Shown: piece by piece, positions 35,483 through 47,100 of the stretch
How positions within the stretch are numbered: position 1 is the stretch's first letter
Layout of the letters: the number at the start of each line of letters is the position of its first letter
Assembly (NCBI GenBank): GCA_045837725.1
Contig: JBEWZL010000282.1
Location: forward strand, 310,001-374,000
DNA: 64,000 bases
From: Vermamoeba vermiformis
Lineage: Eukaryota > Tubulinea > Echinamoebida
Reading direction: 5' to 3'
Made by a program: the position numbers and the translations under genes
Notes under the pieces: generated by a model
Databases searched by the model: none
What the model was told of the DNA's origin: nothing
What the model saw: the letters and a program-made list of their open reading frames with translations, nothing else

Positions 35483-38014
35483 TTACGGCAAAGCATGCAG
35501 ATCTGCAGTGGCAATGTCACCGAAGGAGCGCTCATCTGCGCCAAGTGTGAGTACGCGACAGAGACACACAGAGGGACGTACAGTTATACGCGAGGTAGTG
35601 CGAGGCAGGGCCGAGTCCCACCGCGAAGTGATAGAGTGCCGTGCCGAGCTCCAAGCCCTGCAGCGCGAGGTCGTCGAGGAAACAGCCCAGTCCTGTGGCC
35701 ATCAAGCGCAGTGCTGTCGCGTCCTGGTACAGCACTTGTCCCAGCATGCCACACTCCCAGTGCAGCTGCCGATACACCGCACTCGTCGCGCGTGTCAGTG
35801 CCGCGTGCAGGTCCGTGAACATGCACACCACAAAGCTGGCGGTCTCGGCAATCTTCTGCTGACAACTCGCGGCTTTGACGGCCTCTCTGATGCTCGCCTC
35901 GCTGTGCAGGGCAGTTAGTGACACGTGTCAAACACTGCGCGACACTCACCTCGCAGTGTGCAACAAGTGCAGCGGCAGATCAGGCTCGTCAGTCGCGCAC
36001 TCAGGTCTGCTCCACTGCGCATTGGGCGTGAGGGCGCGCAATTGTTCGAGTGCAGCGCGCGTGCGGGGCAATATGTAGTAGCCTGGCACGAGCCCTGGTG
36101 GAGGTGAGCACGTGACAGGTGTCAAAGAGTGACGTACCTTCCACGCTGTGAATGTAGAGTGCGAGGTGTATGTGACGGCCCCAGCTGTGATCTGTCGTGT
36201 GCCAGACCTGGTGATTGAGCAGATGTGCCAGCATGTAGCGGAATTGGTCCCACGTGACTGTGCCCTGGGGGAGATATTCGAGCGCTGAACGACGCGTGCG
36301 CAGTACTTCGCTGGCACTGCGCTCATCAGCCGCACTCAACACGCTGTGCTGCACGTGCGGGTACTGGTCCGTGGACTCGCGCAGCTGGGTGGTGCGTAGA
36401 GTGACACGTGTCACCTGATCAATCGCTGCAATCGAGTGCCAGTGGTGGTGCGTCCAGCTCGCACGACTAGCAGTGCCCTGGTAGATGACCTGCGACAGCA
36501 CGGACCAATCAAACTCCATCTGGTGCACCGCGTGCAAGTACTCGGGCACGTCAATCACGTGTGGTATCAGTGCCAACAACACCGCGGGTCGTTCGTGCTC
36601 CAGTGCGGCACACGGACCCAGTGTCGGTGGCCCTGCACTCGTGCTGCCTTGAGGACGCGCGTCACTCAGACCGAACAGTGCGCACAACTGCGCGTCAGTC
36701 ATCAGCGTCGCACCTGTCACACTCGTCACGGGCACCACACTCCAACCGTGCGCACGTGCCGTGAACTGCAGTGCTGCCAGCGCGTGTCCGACATCGAGCT
36801 GCACATAGCGCCAGGCTCGTTCACCGTACTTCCAGATCTCGCGCCAGTCCAGTGTGGACAGCAGCACGAGTGCAGCATTGTGCGGCCAGGTGTTGGTGGT
36901 GAACTGCTGCCACTGCTGCGCGGTGAGGTGTGCGCGGTGTTCGAGTCCGTGACACTTGACGGCGTAGTGCAGCACTTGCGCGGCACTGGCACTCAGCTCG
37001 GGGGGCAGCAGCACGTGACACTCGATGGGGTGCAGTCCTCCACTCGAGGGATTGACGCGCTTGGACCACGCACTGCGCGGTGCTGACAGTACTGCAAATG
37101 ACACGTGTCAATCGCTGGTGTGCACGGTGTAGCAGAGTACGTACTCTGATAGCTGTCCTTGCGCGCGGAACAACTCAGTGCGTGATAGAGCAGATCAGAG
37201 AGTGCGTCACGTGACCAGGGTGTGCTCTGATTGGTCGGTTGATAGCACTGCGCGTACTGCTTGTGCGCCATCGACCACGCGTGTTGGTCGCGCGAGAGGT
37301 GCTCCATGACCGCCCCGTAGTATCTGCGCGTGATGTGCGGCTGATTGGTCCAGTTGCGATTCAATGCGCGCGCTGGGCCCTGTTGCGTGTTGCTGCGAGG
37401 TGGGTCAGATATCAGCTGCCGTATGTGCAGTGACGTACCGACTCAGTGTATGATATGCGCGCACGACTTGCTTAGTGTCTTCTAGCGAGGGCAGTTCAAT
37501 CACTTCAAATTGACGGTCAATGATCTGTTCGGCAGATTCAGCATACTCGCGCTGTTTCATCAGCTGATCTTCGAGAGGTTGCAGGCCAGTAGTGATATCA
37601 CTCTTTAATAGCGCGAGTTCTTCTTCGGTTAGTTGTTCTTTTAACTTGTCTACAAAGAATGCTGCACCGAGCGTTAACAGCCCATCTCCATCCACCTGTC
37701 GAGCAATTCAAATGAATGTTCTCCAAGAAATTTGGATTGTATTAATATACTTACATCGTATTGCGCGATGATCTCTTTAACTTTCGTGCACAACTCTAAA
37801 TTAGTGAGTTTTAAAGTGTCGAGCCACGCAGCAGCATCCTCGCTTGTCCACAACTCAATGGCTGTCATTTTCAAGAGTGGTGTTAGTATAGTATACTGAT
37901 GGTGTAATATTGATCCTCTTGCTTACGCTTCTCTTTCAAATCTTGTTCGCGGGTTCGTTGGGGTGGATCCAACTGTTGTCTGGGTGTTTTAGGCTTTTTA
38001 GCAGTGTTGCCCAT
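35483..38014 (-). CDS. SAM-like domain plus tandem nitroreductase (SagB/ThcOx-type) protein
   Basis: Eight exons encode about 730 residues. Start MGNTAKKPKTPRQQ. Residues about 30-90 (IELWTSEDAAAWLDTLKL to DGDGLLTLGAAFFVDKL) look like a SAM-type protein-binding domain, and a short coiled coil follows. The rest matches bacterial two-domain nitroreductase proteins: AYHTLSR and NWTNQPHITRRYYGA, then ALSDLLYHALSCSARK, RVNPSSGGLHPIE (FMN-binding region), WKYGERAWRYVQLDVGHAL, a second copy starting RRSALEYLPQGTVTWDQF, and the end TGLGCFLDDLAL and GTALYHFAVG. This family binds FMN and oxidises or reduces small substrates; SagB relatives oxidise azolines in toxin maturation, but this two-domain branch has no assigned substrate. 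The last intron (near 35536-35578) gives the end YERSFGDIATADLHALP. Divergent from TERT by 180 bp. Introns carry four TGACA-type palindromes or variants. Confidence 0.8.
35919..35930. promoter_or_regulatory. TGACACGTGTCA palindrome, intron of nitroreductase protein
   Basis: Exact copy inside a 43-nt intron (about 35907-35949). Confidence 0.6.
36113..36124. promoter_or_regulatory. TGACAGGTGTCA palindrome, intron of nitroreductase protein
   Basis: The one-base variant of the palindrome, in a neighbouring intron of the same gene. Confidence 0.55.
37099..37110. promoter_or_regulatory. TGACACGTGTCA palindrome, intron of nitroreductase protein
   Basis: Exact copy ending about 6 nt before the 3' splice site. 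Confidence 0.6.
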
Positions 38015-38194
38015 GACTACTCGTCGTGTGACACTACTCTCAGTTGATTATTACTATAACAGTGCTGGCCGGCTCCTGTTCGCGGTTTTTGCTTTCACTG
38101 AACAATTTCTTTTTTTAAAACACTTGTCATTGGTGGACACAGAACATCGATCATGGACAAGCAGGAAGAAGCATGTCGCTGTTAGGATGTTACT
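38015..38194. promoter_or_regulatory. Shared divergent promoter, nitroreductase protein / TERT
   Basis: Only 180 bp separate the two start codons, so the two genes must share upstream control elements. No strong known motif was seen. Confidence 0.45.
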
Positions 38195-41100
38195 ATGAGC
38201 TCGCAATTATCAGCTGATCACACGCACGCAGACACAAATCTGGAAGTGCTCAAGCGCGTGTTCCAACAGCAGCAGATTAGCTTGCTGCGCTATTTTCTGC
38301 ACGACACACGCAGTCGCGAAGTAGCCTCGCAAGCACTGAGTGCTGAGCTGTGGCACCTGTTGAATAACTGCGTCGTGATCGCGAATGCAAATGTACCGCG
38401 CTTAGAACTCAGCAACAACACGCACACGACGTCTAGTCTCCACGACATAATCAATAGGATTATAGAGACTACTGTACGGCAAGGTATCAAGCCGCGACAG
38501 AGGCCGATCTTCACGCGCGGGTTCTACGTAAGTACTTTGCTGCTATAGATCGCTACTGACGATGGATCAGCTCGGAGGATCATCCACTAGAATAGACTCG
38601 ATGGCACCGAATACTATGGTGAACTTCATCAAGACACAGCCCTGGGAGGCAAGTACTGGATGCACCACCTGACCCTCGCACTGACCTCCGTGCTGCAGGA
38701 TCTGTTGATGCTGATCGGTGAGGGCCACATGATGACGCTGCTGACACACACCGTGCTGCTCTATCGCCTGCCCAACAACTGCTACATGCAGCTCACTGGA
38801 CTGCCCATCTCCGTGTCGCACTACGAGCCACTGCCGCAGCGCACGTATCGGCACGTCACGCCGCTCTTGCGCAGACTGTTGCACCTGCCCTCGCCACGGC
38901 CACTGCTGCCACCTGTTCTCAAGGACCAATCGCGTGCTCCCGATGCTGCACCACCCCCACGTGGTCGCAAGTCCAAGCCGCGCAGACACGTGCGACACAA
39001 GCGCAACAAGCGCAGTGTCAAAGAGAGTGTCGCAGCAGATGTCACTGTGCCACCTGTCACCACCGCACCCAAGTCGCGCAAGACTTTGGGCACGCGCATT
39101 CTCGTGCGTCGTGCCAGTGCCGTGACAGCACCACGTGACACTGCAGTGCCAGCACCTGTCAATCCAACACCCGTGCCAGCACCTCCCCCAGCCCCGCGCC
39201 AATCCACGCAGCCCCGTGCAGCCAGTGCCAAGCGCGCAGCGAGCACATCACGTGACGCGGACAAAGCGACGCAGCCCTGGGTGAGTCTCGATCACCACGC
39301 CATCCTCTACAGCAACATTCACACGCGCGCACGAGGTCTGCCACAGAGTCACGTGCTCAATACTGTCAGCGCTGATCTCACTGGAGCCACTCAATTAGCG
39401 CGCAGTATATTCAATATTCCCGCACCGCGAAATCTCCCGTCACGTGTCAACAATCTGCTGCCGCTGTTGACAGACTTGATTGCCGCACACAAGCGATGCA
39501 ATTATTCCGCACTTCTTGAACACAATTGTCCGATTCCTCCGCGCTCACGTGCTCCAGTCAATCACGTGACTGCGAATCCACGCAAGCGAGCACGTGACGA
39601 GGAGGAGATTGAATCTCGCGCGACGAAACGTGCCCGCGTGATGAACAGTGCGAGTCTGTTGCCACCCACACCGCGACAGATCAAAGTTCAGGCACGTCTC
39701 ATGCTGTCACCATCACCATATATGGAATCATTTGATCTCACACAGCGCACTGGCACTTACGCGACACCACAGCTGTCACCACGGCCCAGCATGCCCAACT
39801 ACAATCTGCGACTGTTGTTGAACAGCCCTGGCAAGTCACCCTTGAGGCACGCTTCCCCTGTCAAACACACGTCACCTGTCAAACACGTGTCACCTGTCAA
39901 GCACGTATCACAGAGCGACACCCCGCACAAGCTGTACATCACACAGGACTTCACGCCGAGTGTCAGCAACACACCGCTCAAAACACCGCTCTCTGCACCG
40001 CTCATCACACAGCACTCGGACATCTTGAACAGTCTGCCTGGCACTGCTGATCACGTGCTGGAGATTGAGCACCTGATGGAGGAGCACATCAGTCCTGCCA
40101 CGCCCACCAATCATGTCGCTCGTCCTCTCCCCGCGGAACAACTCCCTCCCATCACTGTAGACCTCCCAGCGAGTGCACGTGTCAATCTAGCCCCAGCAGT
40201 CACCCAGACACGTGTCAAACTGTCACACCTGGACCTGTCAGAGCTGTTGACGTACTACTCCCCAGACTATCAAGTCACCTCATTTCTCATCTCGGTGTTG
40301 CAGCACGTGATTCCAGCTCCTATTTGGGGCTCCAATCACAACGCACGTGTCATGTTTAATTGTAAGTGCTATTTTTAGGCTCCCATCCACTGACAGGTGT
40401 CAAACAGTTGTGCGCAGATTTGTGGGACTACGGCGCAAAGAGACGCTAAGCAGTCGCGAGCTGCTGACTGGCTTCAAGGTACGCGATTGACACGTGTCAC
40501 TGGTCACTGACACTCCGCAGCTGAATGACTGCACGTGGTTGCGCACACCGAGCACGGCGCACAAGCCTCCCAGCGACCACACCAAGCGACGCCACGTGTT
40601 GCATCAGGTGCTGACCTGGTTCATGAACGAGCTGCTCGTCTGCTTGCTGCGCACCAACTTCTACTGCACGGAGACCGCGCCGCACAAGCACCGCATCTTC
40701 TACTACCGCAGACCCGTGTGGTCGCGCATTCACAAGCTGCAAATGAATCAGTTGTTGAGCAAGAACATGCTCCGTGTCCTCAAGCAGGTAGGGCCCTCAC
40801 TGACTCGAGCTACATCTGTCGTGCTCACACTCGCGTGCAGGAGGAGGCGAACAAGATACTGCAGCAGCGCAAGCTCACCTGTGCCATCATCCGCTTCCTG
40901 CCCAAGACCGATGGCTTGCGTCCCATTCTCAATCTCGGTCGTCGTCCGCACCTCAAGTCCTCCCTCACGCACAGCGCGGAAGTGAAGCGTCGTCCCTCGA
41001 TCAACGACTCGCTGCGCAATGTGTTTCACGTCATCACGCACGAGAAGGTAAGTGCCGCGCTGAGTGCCCTCCAGTACTCATCTTTGCGCAGAACACGAGC

Positions 41101-42701
41101 AGTGCGCGCAAGTTTGGTGCGTCAGTGTTCAGTCACGACGACGAGTACCGCAGACTGGTGCAGTTCAAGCGCCACTTGCTGCGACACTATCACCAGGTGC
41201 TGCCTCAGCTGTACGTCGTGTCGATTGACATCAGCAAGTCCTACGACACGATCAAACAGCACAAGCTCTACTCGCTGGTGCAGCAGCTGTTCGAACAAGA
41301 CGAGTACCTCGTGCAGCAGCTGAAGCGCACGCAGATCAAGAGCAACAGTGCCAGCACGCGTCACCAGTACATTGTGCACGGCGCTGGACTCGGTTCATTC
41401 CCACAGTTCGCCAAACAAGCCGCTACCATGGCCCAATCACTGCGCAATGCCATTCTGTCCGATGTGGTCAATTACGACTACGAAGAGACGAGCTCGCTGT
41501 TGCACCTGCTGCACCAACACATCTTTCAGAACATTGTCAAGGTACGTCGCGTGCACTTCGAATCAGACCTCTAGCGCTGACCCCCCACCCCACCCCTAGG
41601 ACGGCGACAAGAGCTATCTGCAGAGTGAAGGCATACCGCAGGGCTCCATCCTCTCCGCGCTCCTCTGCAGTCTCTACTACGGACACTTGGAGGCCACGCA
41701 CTTGCACGCACTCTCCCTCGACGGCACCGCGCAGCAGGATCCCGGCCTGTTGTTGCGCTTCATCGACGACTTCCTGTACATCACCACCAACAAGCAGCAC
41801 GCCATCGAGTTCACGCGTCGCATGTACCAGGGCTTCCCAGAGTACGGCTGCGCGGTCAACAAGAAGAAGACACTCGTCAACTTTGAGCTCGCCATCGATG
41901 GATTTCTCGTGCCGCAAATACCCACGCGCAGTGACGGCAAGTGTCTGGTGCCGTGGTGTGGGTGGCTGATTGACACGCGTCAATTGGAGATTGAGGGAGA
42001 TTACTCGCGCTATCAAGCCAACTGTACGTACAAGTGTCCTAGTACTTAGTCATTCATTGATTGACACCCCATTCAGATATTGGTGATTCGTTGACGATCG
42101 ACTACACTAATACGCCTGGACAAAAGCTCAAAGACAAGGCAATCAAATATTGTCAACAAAAGATGCATCTGCTTCTACTGGATGCGAATTTGAACTCTGA
42201 ATCCACCATCTACATCAACATCTACAATGCATTCATGCTCTGTGCTATAAAAATGGCCCGTCACACACTATCACTGCGCTCGATGACCACTCATAATACT
42301 GATTTCATCCTTGGTACGTACCACTACAGTTGTTTGCGCAGATCGTGTCTAATCCGTGCAGAATTATTTCTCGGCATTATCGACTACATGTCCTTCTTGA
42401 TTAATAGCAAAGCGACTTCATCACTCGGTAAAGAAATGAACTGCAGATGCGAGATCGACCAGAACATTATCAATTGGTAAGCCGAACGCATTCACCACAA
42501 CAACTATTAACACACTGCAATAGGCTCGGCTTTAAATCGTTCATTCGCGTGCTAAACAAGAAACAAACGCAGTTCCGCGTAGTAATTAAGGCGCTAACCA
42601 TTCAACTGCGCAGTTTGCGCATTGAACGGCGAAAACTCGACACATTAGAACGTGCTATAGCATCTGAGAGTTGCGCCTGCTTCGACTACATTATATATTG
42701 A
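38195..42701 (+). CDS. TERT: Telomerase reverse transcriptase
   Basis: Eleven exons (38195-38527, 38571-38648, 38699-40361, 40408-40478, 40521-40787, 40841-41047, 41092-41541, 41600-42023, 42077-42313, 42362-42476, 42524-42701) give 1,340 residues in one frame. TEN domain: MAPNTMVNFIKTQPWE and RLPNNCYMQLTG. RNA-binding domain: MFNFVRRFVGLRRKETL, SDCxWL-type LNDCTWLRTP and the T motif FYCTE near residue 762. Reverse transcriptase: LRPILNL, SIDISKSYD (motif A aspartate, about 919), EGIPQGSILSAL (B'), RFIDDFLYIT (motif C DD, about 1079), NKKKTLVNF (D) and WCGWLIDTR (E). The thumb/CTE extends to FDYIIY. A basic, proline-rich linker of about 350 residues separates TEN from the RNA-binding domain. 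Intron 2 begins GC instead of GT. It extends telomeres on an RNA template. Confidence 0.97.
39837..39912 (+). repeat. Short in-frame tandem repeat in the TERT linker
   Basis: The peptide unit SPVKH(T/V) occurs four times in a row (ASPVKHTSPVKHVSPVKHVS), each about 18 bp and containing CACCTGTCAAACAC(G)T-like sequence. The repeat lies in the disordered linker. SPVK is a proline-directed kinase-type site, so it may be a phosphorylated region. Confidence 0.8.
40391..40402. promoter_or_regulatory. TGACAGGTGTCA palindrome, TERT intron 3
   Basis: In a 46-nt intron, followed by AACAG at the 3' splice site. Confidence 0.6.
40488..40499. promoter_or_regulatory. TGACACGTGTCA palindrome, TERT intron 4
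   Basis: Exact copy in a 42-nt intron, near the 5' end. Confidence 0.6.
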
Positions 42702-42836
42702 TTGTGTAGCTTGTTTTTGCCTAAAAATAGCAACAAAAAGCCGCCGAAACTTTCGGGTCATTTTATATTTACTTCTGTATTGTCTAAGTACCTTACACCT
42801 AGCATTTTTTGTATTCTGTATTTATTGTCTATCTTA

Positions 42837-44040
42837 ATGGCTAACAATTCAGTGGCTCCTTTAGATGAATGCAACGTGTTCGTTAAATACTTGCCTTCTG
42901 ATCTTACCGACCAGGATTTCTACAAGCTCTTTGCTTCGTTTGGCGAAATAATCTCTTCTAAAATTATGGTTGATCAAAGCACTGGCAAGAGCCTTGGTTA
43001 CGGGTAATAACTACGTACTACAATTTTTTTTGTACCGGCATCCGTTTTATTGTACTGCGCAGAATTTCTAACTTAATTGCGTAGCTTTGTTCGATTTAAG
43101 AATGGGAAAGAGGCCAATACTGCGATAACGACTATGAATGGTCAACGCATTGCTAACAAGCGGTTGTTGTGCAAGCTTGCGAACCAGTCCCCAGCGTCGC
43201 ACTACAACAACACGCTGATTGCGAACAATCCGATTCTCAGCATGCAGTCCCCTTCCAACAACTTGTACATCAAACCTTTGTTGCCAACGACCACTGAAGG
43301 TAATTGATCCGAACCACTGATCAGATCTTACTTACAATCATCTCGCAGAGGATATCCGTCGCTTGTTCGGTCGTTTCGGTACTATTAGCGACTGCAAAGT
43401 GATGGTGGACCGCAACACTGGCCAGAGCCGTCAAATAGGCTTTGTGCGCTTCGAACAACACGAGTCCTCGCAGCGCGCCATCAACGAGATGAACGGCTAC
43501 AAGATTGAGCCCAATGCCCCGCCCCTCACCGTCAAGTTCGCGGACACTGATCAGCAGAAAGAGGCGCGCAAAGTGCTGCGCTCTCAACAGCAAGTGATGT
43601 TGCGCGGACCCATGGGCCCAGGACCGATGGGCGGAGGACCAGGTGTGAATGTGATACCCGTGGCTGATGGCAATCCAGCGTGGGTGTCCATGTGGTACCC
43701 TGGCGGCATGGTCGGGGGCATGAATATGGTGCCTGGCATGATGATGGTGCCCGGTCAACCGCCCTACGGCACCGTGCCCTACTACATGCCCAATGGCAAT
43801 GGCGCAGTGAACTCGATGGGCGCACCAATCGCAGGACAAGAGGGACAAGTGGCGAGCAGTGGCAGTCGAGCCAATCAACCGCCCCTGCCAGCCCCGAGCA
43901 CTGGCCCAGTGCAGAACAGCGAGGGCTACCAGGGCATGATGATGCCCAACTTCAACTTTGGCTCGAATGGCTATCCTTATCCTGCCTCGTCCTTCCCCTT
44001 CGAGCAGTCCTTCTCCTTGCAAACACCGTCGAAGAAGTGA
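42837..44040 (+). CDS. Two-RRM RNA-binding protein (ELAV/RBMS-like)
   Basis: Three exons, about 365 residues, starting MANNSVAPLDECNVFVKYLP. RRM1 has RNP2 NVFVKYLP and RNP1 GYGFVRF (split by the first intron); RRM2 has NLYIKPLLP and IGFVRFEQ. Both are typical of single-stranded RNA binders of the ELAV, CELF and RBMS groups, and domain spacing is closest to ELAV/RBMS. A long glycine/methionine/proline-rich C-terminal part follows (MLRGPMGPGPMGGG and so on), ending QTPSKK. It probably controls mRNA stability, splicing or translation. It lies 135 bp after TERT on the same strand; co-transcription is not implied. Confidence 0.85.
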
Positions 44041-44126
44041 GCGTGTAGCACTGTATTGGTATACTTTGTAATTAATAGGAATAGAGAGCTGAAGCTGCTA
44101 GCCAATAAATCTGTAAACAGCACCCT

Positions 44127-47100
44127 TTATTTCTTGGTGTCAAAGATGTACTCGGGCAGATAGCTGCTCATCACTGAGCGCTCTAGTGCTGAGTACTTGA
44201 GGAACTCGTCCAAGAACAGCAATATATTGTACACTTCTGCGGGCATGTCCATCACCTTGTCTCCTCTGCGCATGTATATGGATGAGTATGATAGTGAAGA
44301 CATTAAGATGGGGATACTGCGATACTTACTTCTCTTGCGTGGCATTGATGAGTGAGCGCACGTACTGGCCCAAATAAGCGAGTACTTTCTGCGTATTGAG
44401 CGAGTGGAACTGTTTGAGCAGCGTGATGATGCCGATGATGAACGGCGTGCTGTCGATGGTGTTCTTCGCCTTGCCCATCAACACACCTGCATCACATCAG
44501 TTAGAAATCAATTGCAAGGACGAGACTTGTGTTGTGCGTACTTAAGTGCTCATTGTAAGTCCATTTAGGCAGCTGTGTGATAATCAGCAAGAATATTACA
44601 AAAGCGAAGTTCTCGAGCGGATCTGTCGTGATGTAAATCTTCGCGAACGGATCGTTGATGCCAATGTGTTCCAAGTATTTGCTCAGCTCGAACAAGAGTG
44701 GATTGTCGTCTGAAGGATAAGGTTTGACTTCAGGATTGCGATAATGAGCCTGCACATCGGTCAAGAGCGATTTGTTCATCACTTCTAGCGCGCAGTACAG
44801 CACATTGGAGTCTAATTTACACGTGAACTAATATCATATCATATTAGTGAGCCGATATTATATGCATTGCATTGCTGGACTTACATTCAACAAATTGGCA
44901 ATTTGACGGCGAATGAGTTGTTTTTGACCAATTTTGGCAATCAATTCGGGCACAAAGCTCAGCTTGGCCGTGGTCTTGAGTGCTTGCATGTAGATCTTGT
45001 CAGCACCTTCGGGCACAGCTGTTGTGGGCTTCAACAGTCGCACGCACTGTGCCAGGGCCTGTGCTGCATTGCCCTGCTTCATCTGTGACACGTGTCAGGT
45101 GCTGATGAGAGCGGAATAATTCAGTAGTATACTTACGAAGGCGCGTATCTTGTTGATGAGCTGCACGAGATCACGCGCGATCATGAACGAGATGAGCAGA
45201 TCAATGCCGATCACACCGAACACCTCCACACTGCGCATCAACAGCGCAAAGGTCTTCATGCCAATCAACTCGCGTCCATCGCGATCAAACCACGCACTCA
45301 TCTGATTCAAATAGGTCGTGGTGGTGCAGTTCGAGTGCAGCAAGAGCTCTTGACACAATCGACCCATGAAGTTCACTGAACCGTCCTCGAGTGGATTGAA
45401 GCGCGGAATGGGCACAGCTTCGGACTGGAACTCGGACTGCCAGTCCATGATCTTCTTCTTGACGAACTGATTGCTCTCTTGCTCCACATTGAAGTTCACA
45501 ATGCGCGAGAACTCTTCCTGCCAGATCTTCAGTCCGTAGATGTTCACGTAGTCTTGAATGTCTGGCAACAACACTGCGTTAGTGGTGACGTGTTGACACG
45601 TGTCAAGCGGTGACTTACAGGTGAAGGAGCGGCGGAATCCATCGAGGATGTTGCCGAGTGCCCTCAACTTGAGCTCGAACTCTTCAATGCGGTGCTGCGG
45701 GAAGGCGAGAGTGTTGTGCAGTGCGCGCGATATGGTCAGCACGAGCTGTTTGCGAATGCCTTCTTCGAGCAACACGCGCGGATCCAACAACTTGATGCCG
45801 ACCAGTGTCTTCTCCATCGCAATCATGCCCTGTGTGAATACGGCTATTTGGTGCGTGGCTTTGGCGAGTTCAGTGCGCTGTTCGAGCTGCGCGAATCTGT
45901 GCAAAGATTAATGCGCTATAAATAGCCGCAACGATCACGTGACGTACTCTTTGAGCTTGTCTTTCTCCACGCGCGTGGGCAGTTCTTTGAGCTTGTTGAT
46001 CTGCAGATCGATGATGACGCGCAGCAGATCGAACATGGAGGCGGGAATCACTTCGAGCACACGTCGCACAAAGGCCTCCAACTTCTCGGTGTAGTACTGC
46101 GAGACCGAGGCCAGATCCGGACTGTTGGCTTGATTGATGCGCACTAAGGGCACCATCAATATCGAGCTCAGCTTGACGAAGATGGCGCGCAGTTTGAGCA
46201 CATTGGCAGGATCGCGCTTGATGAGTGCCTGCATGCTCGCCACGTAGTCGTCGATCAGCTCCCACGCATAGGCAATGTCGGTGATAATGTCGAAGGTGAC
46301 CATCACCTTCTCGGTCATGTGGCCAATGCGCACCATGCGCTGCAGGTACTTGCGCGTCTCAGCCAAGAACTGCTTGACCTGCAGATTGGTCTCGATCTGT
46401 TCGAACTGCTCCACCTCCTCCAGCGCACTCATCAGCTGCTGCAACTTGCGACCAGCCACGGCAGCTTCGTTGTAGTCGAGGGACTGCAGTGAGTGGTTAG
46501 CGCATCAGTGCGCATCGAGTGCTAGTGAATACGTACTTGAATGGTGCTGGCAATGTCGCCGAACCACTTCTGAAAGCGCTCGCTCTTCTTGATGTTGCTC
46601 AGCGGCTTCTCGCCCGAGAAGTAGTCGCTCAGCTCTTTGACGCGATTGCTGCTCTCGGTCTTGCAGTCCTCCCACCGCGCTTGCTTGGCATCGAGCAGTG
46701 CTTGGAACTCGCGCTTGAGAATGAACTCGAACTGCGCCGTGTTCATCAGCAGCACGAGCAGTTGTCCGCCATTGCCACCTTGCACCACCACCTCGCGCAG
46801 CTTCTTGTTCACGGACCGCGAGTGCAGCATCAGCCAGCGCAGCGTGACATTGCACTCGCGCAGTGTGGCGAGGAGACTGCTGCGGTTCTCGAGTATGAAC
46901 TGCTCGGTCAACACACCCTCGCGCAACAGATTGCCGAGACTGGTGAGCAGTGTGGGCACGCGTGTCCAGCACTTGGTCTTGAGCGCAGTGACGTTGTTGA
47001 GCTGAATGGTCTGTGCGAGTGCTTGCTTGGCTGCCTTGTAATTGTCCCACACCACCGTGAGATCAGCCGTGAAGCCGAGGTAGTAGGTGATGACCCAGTT

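Noticed and set aside
36436-37086. Plus-strand open frames opposite the nitroreductase protein
   Set aside because: Antisense to a conserved exon and of biased composition.
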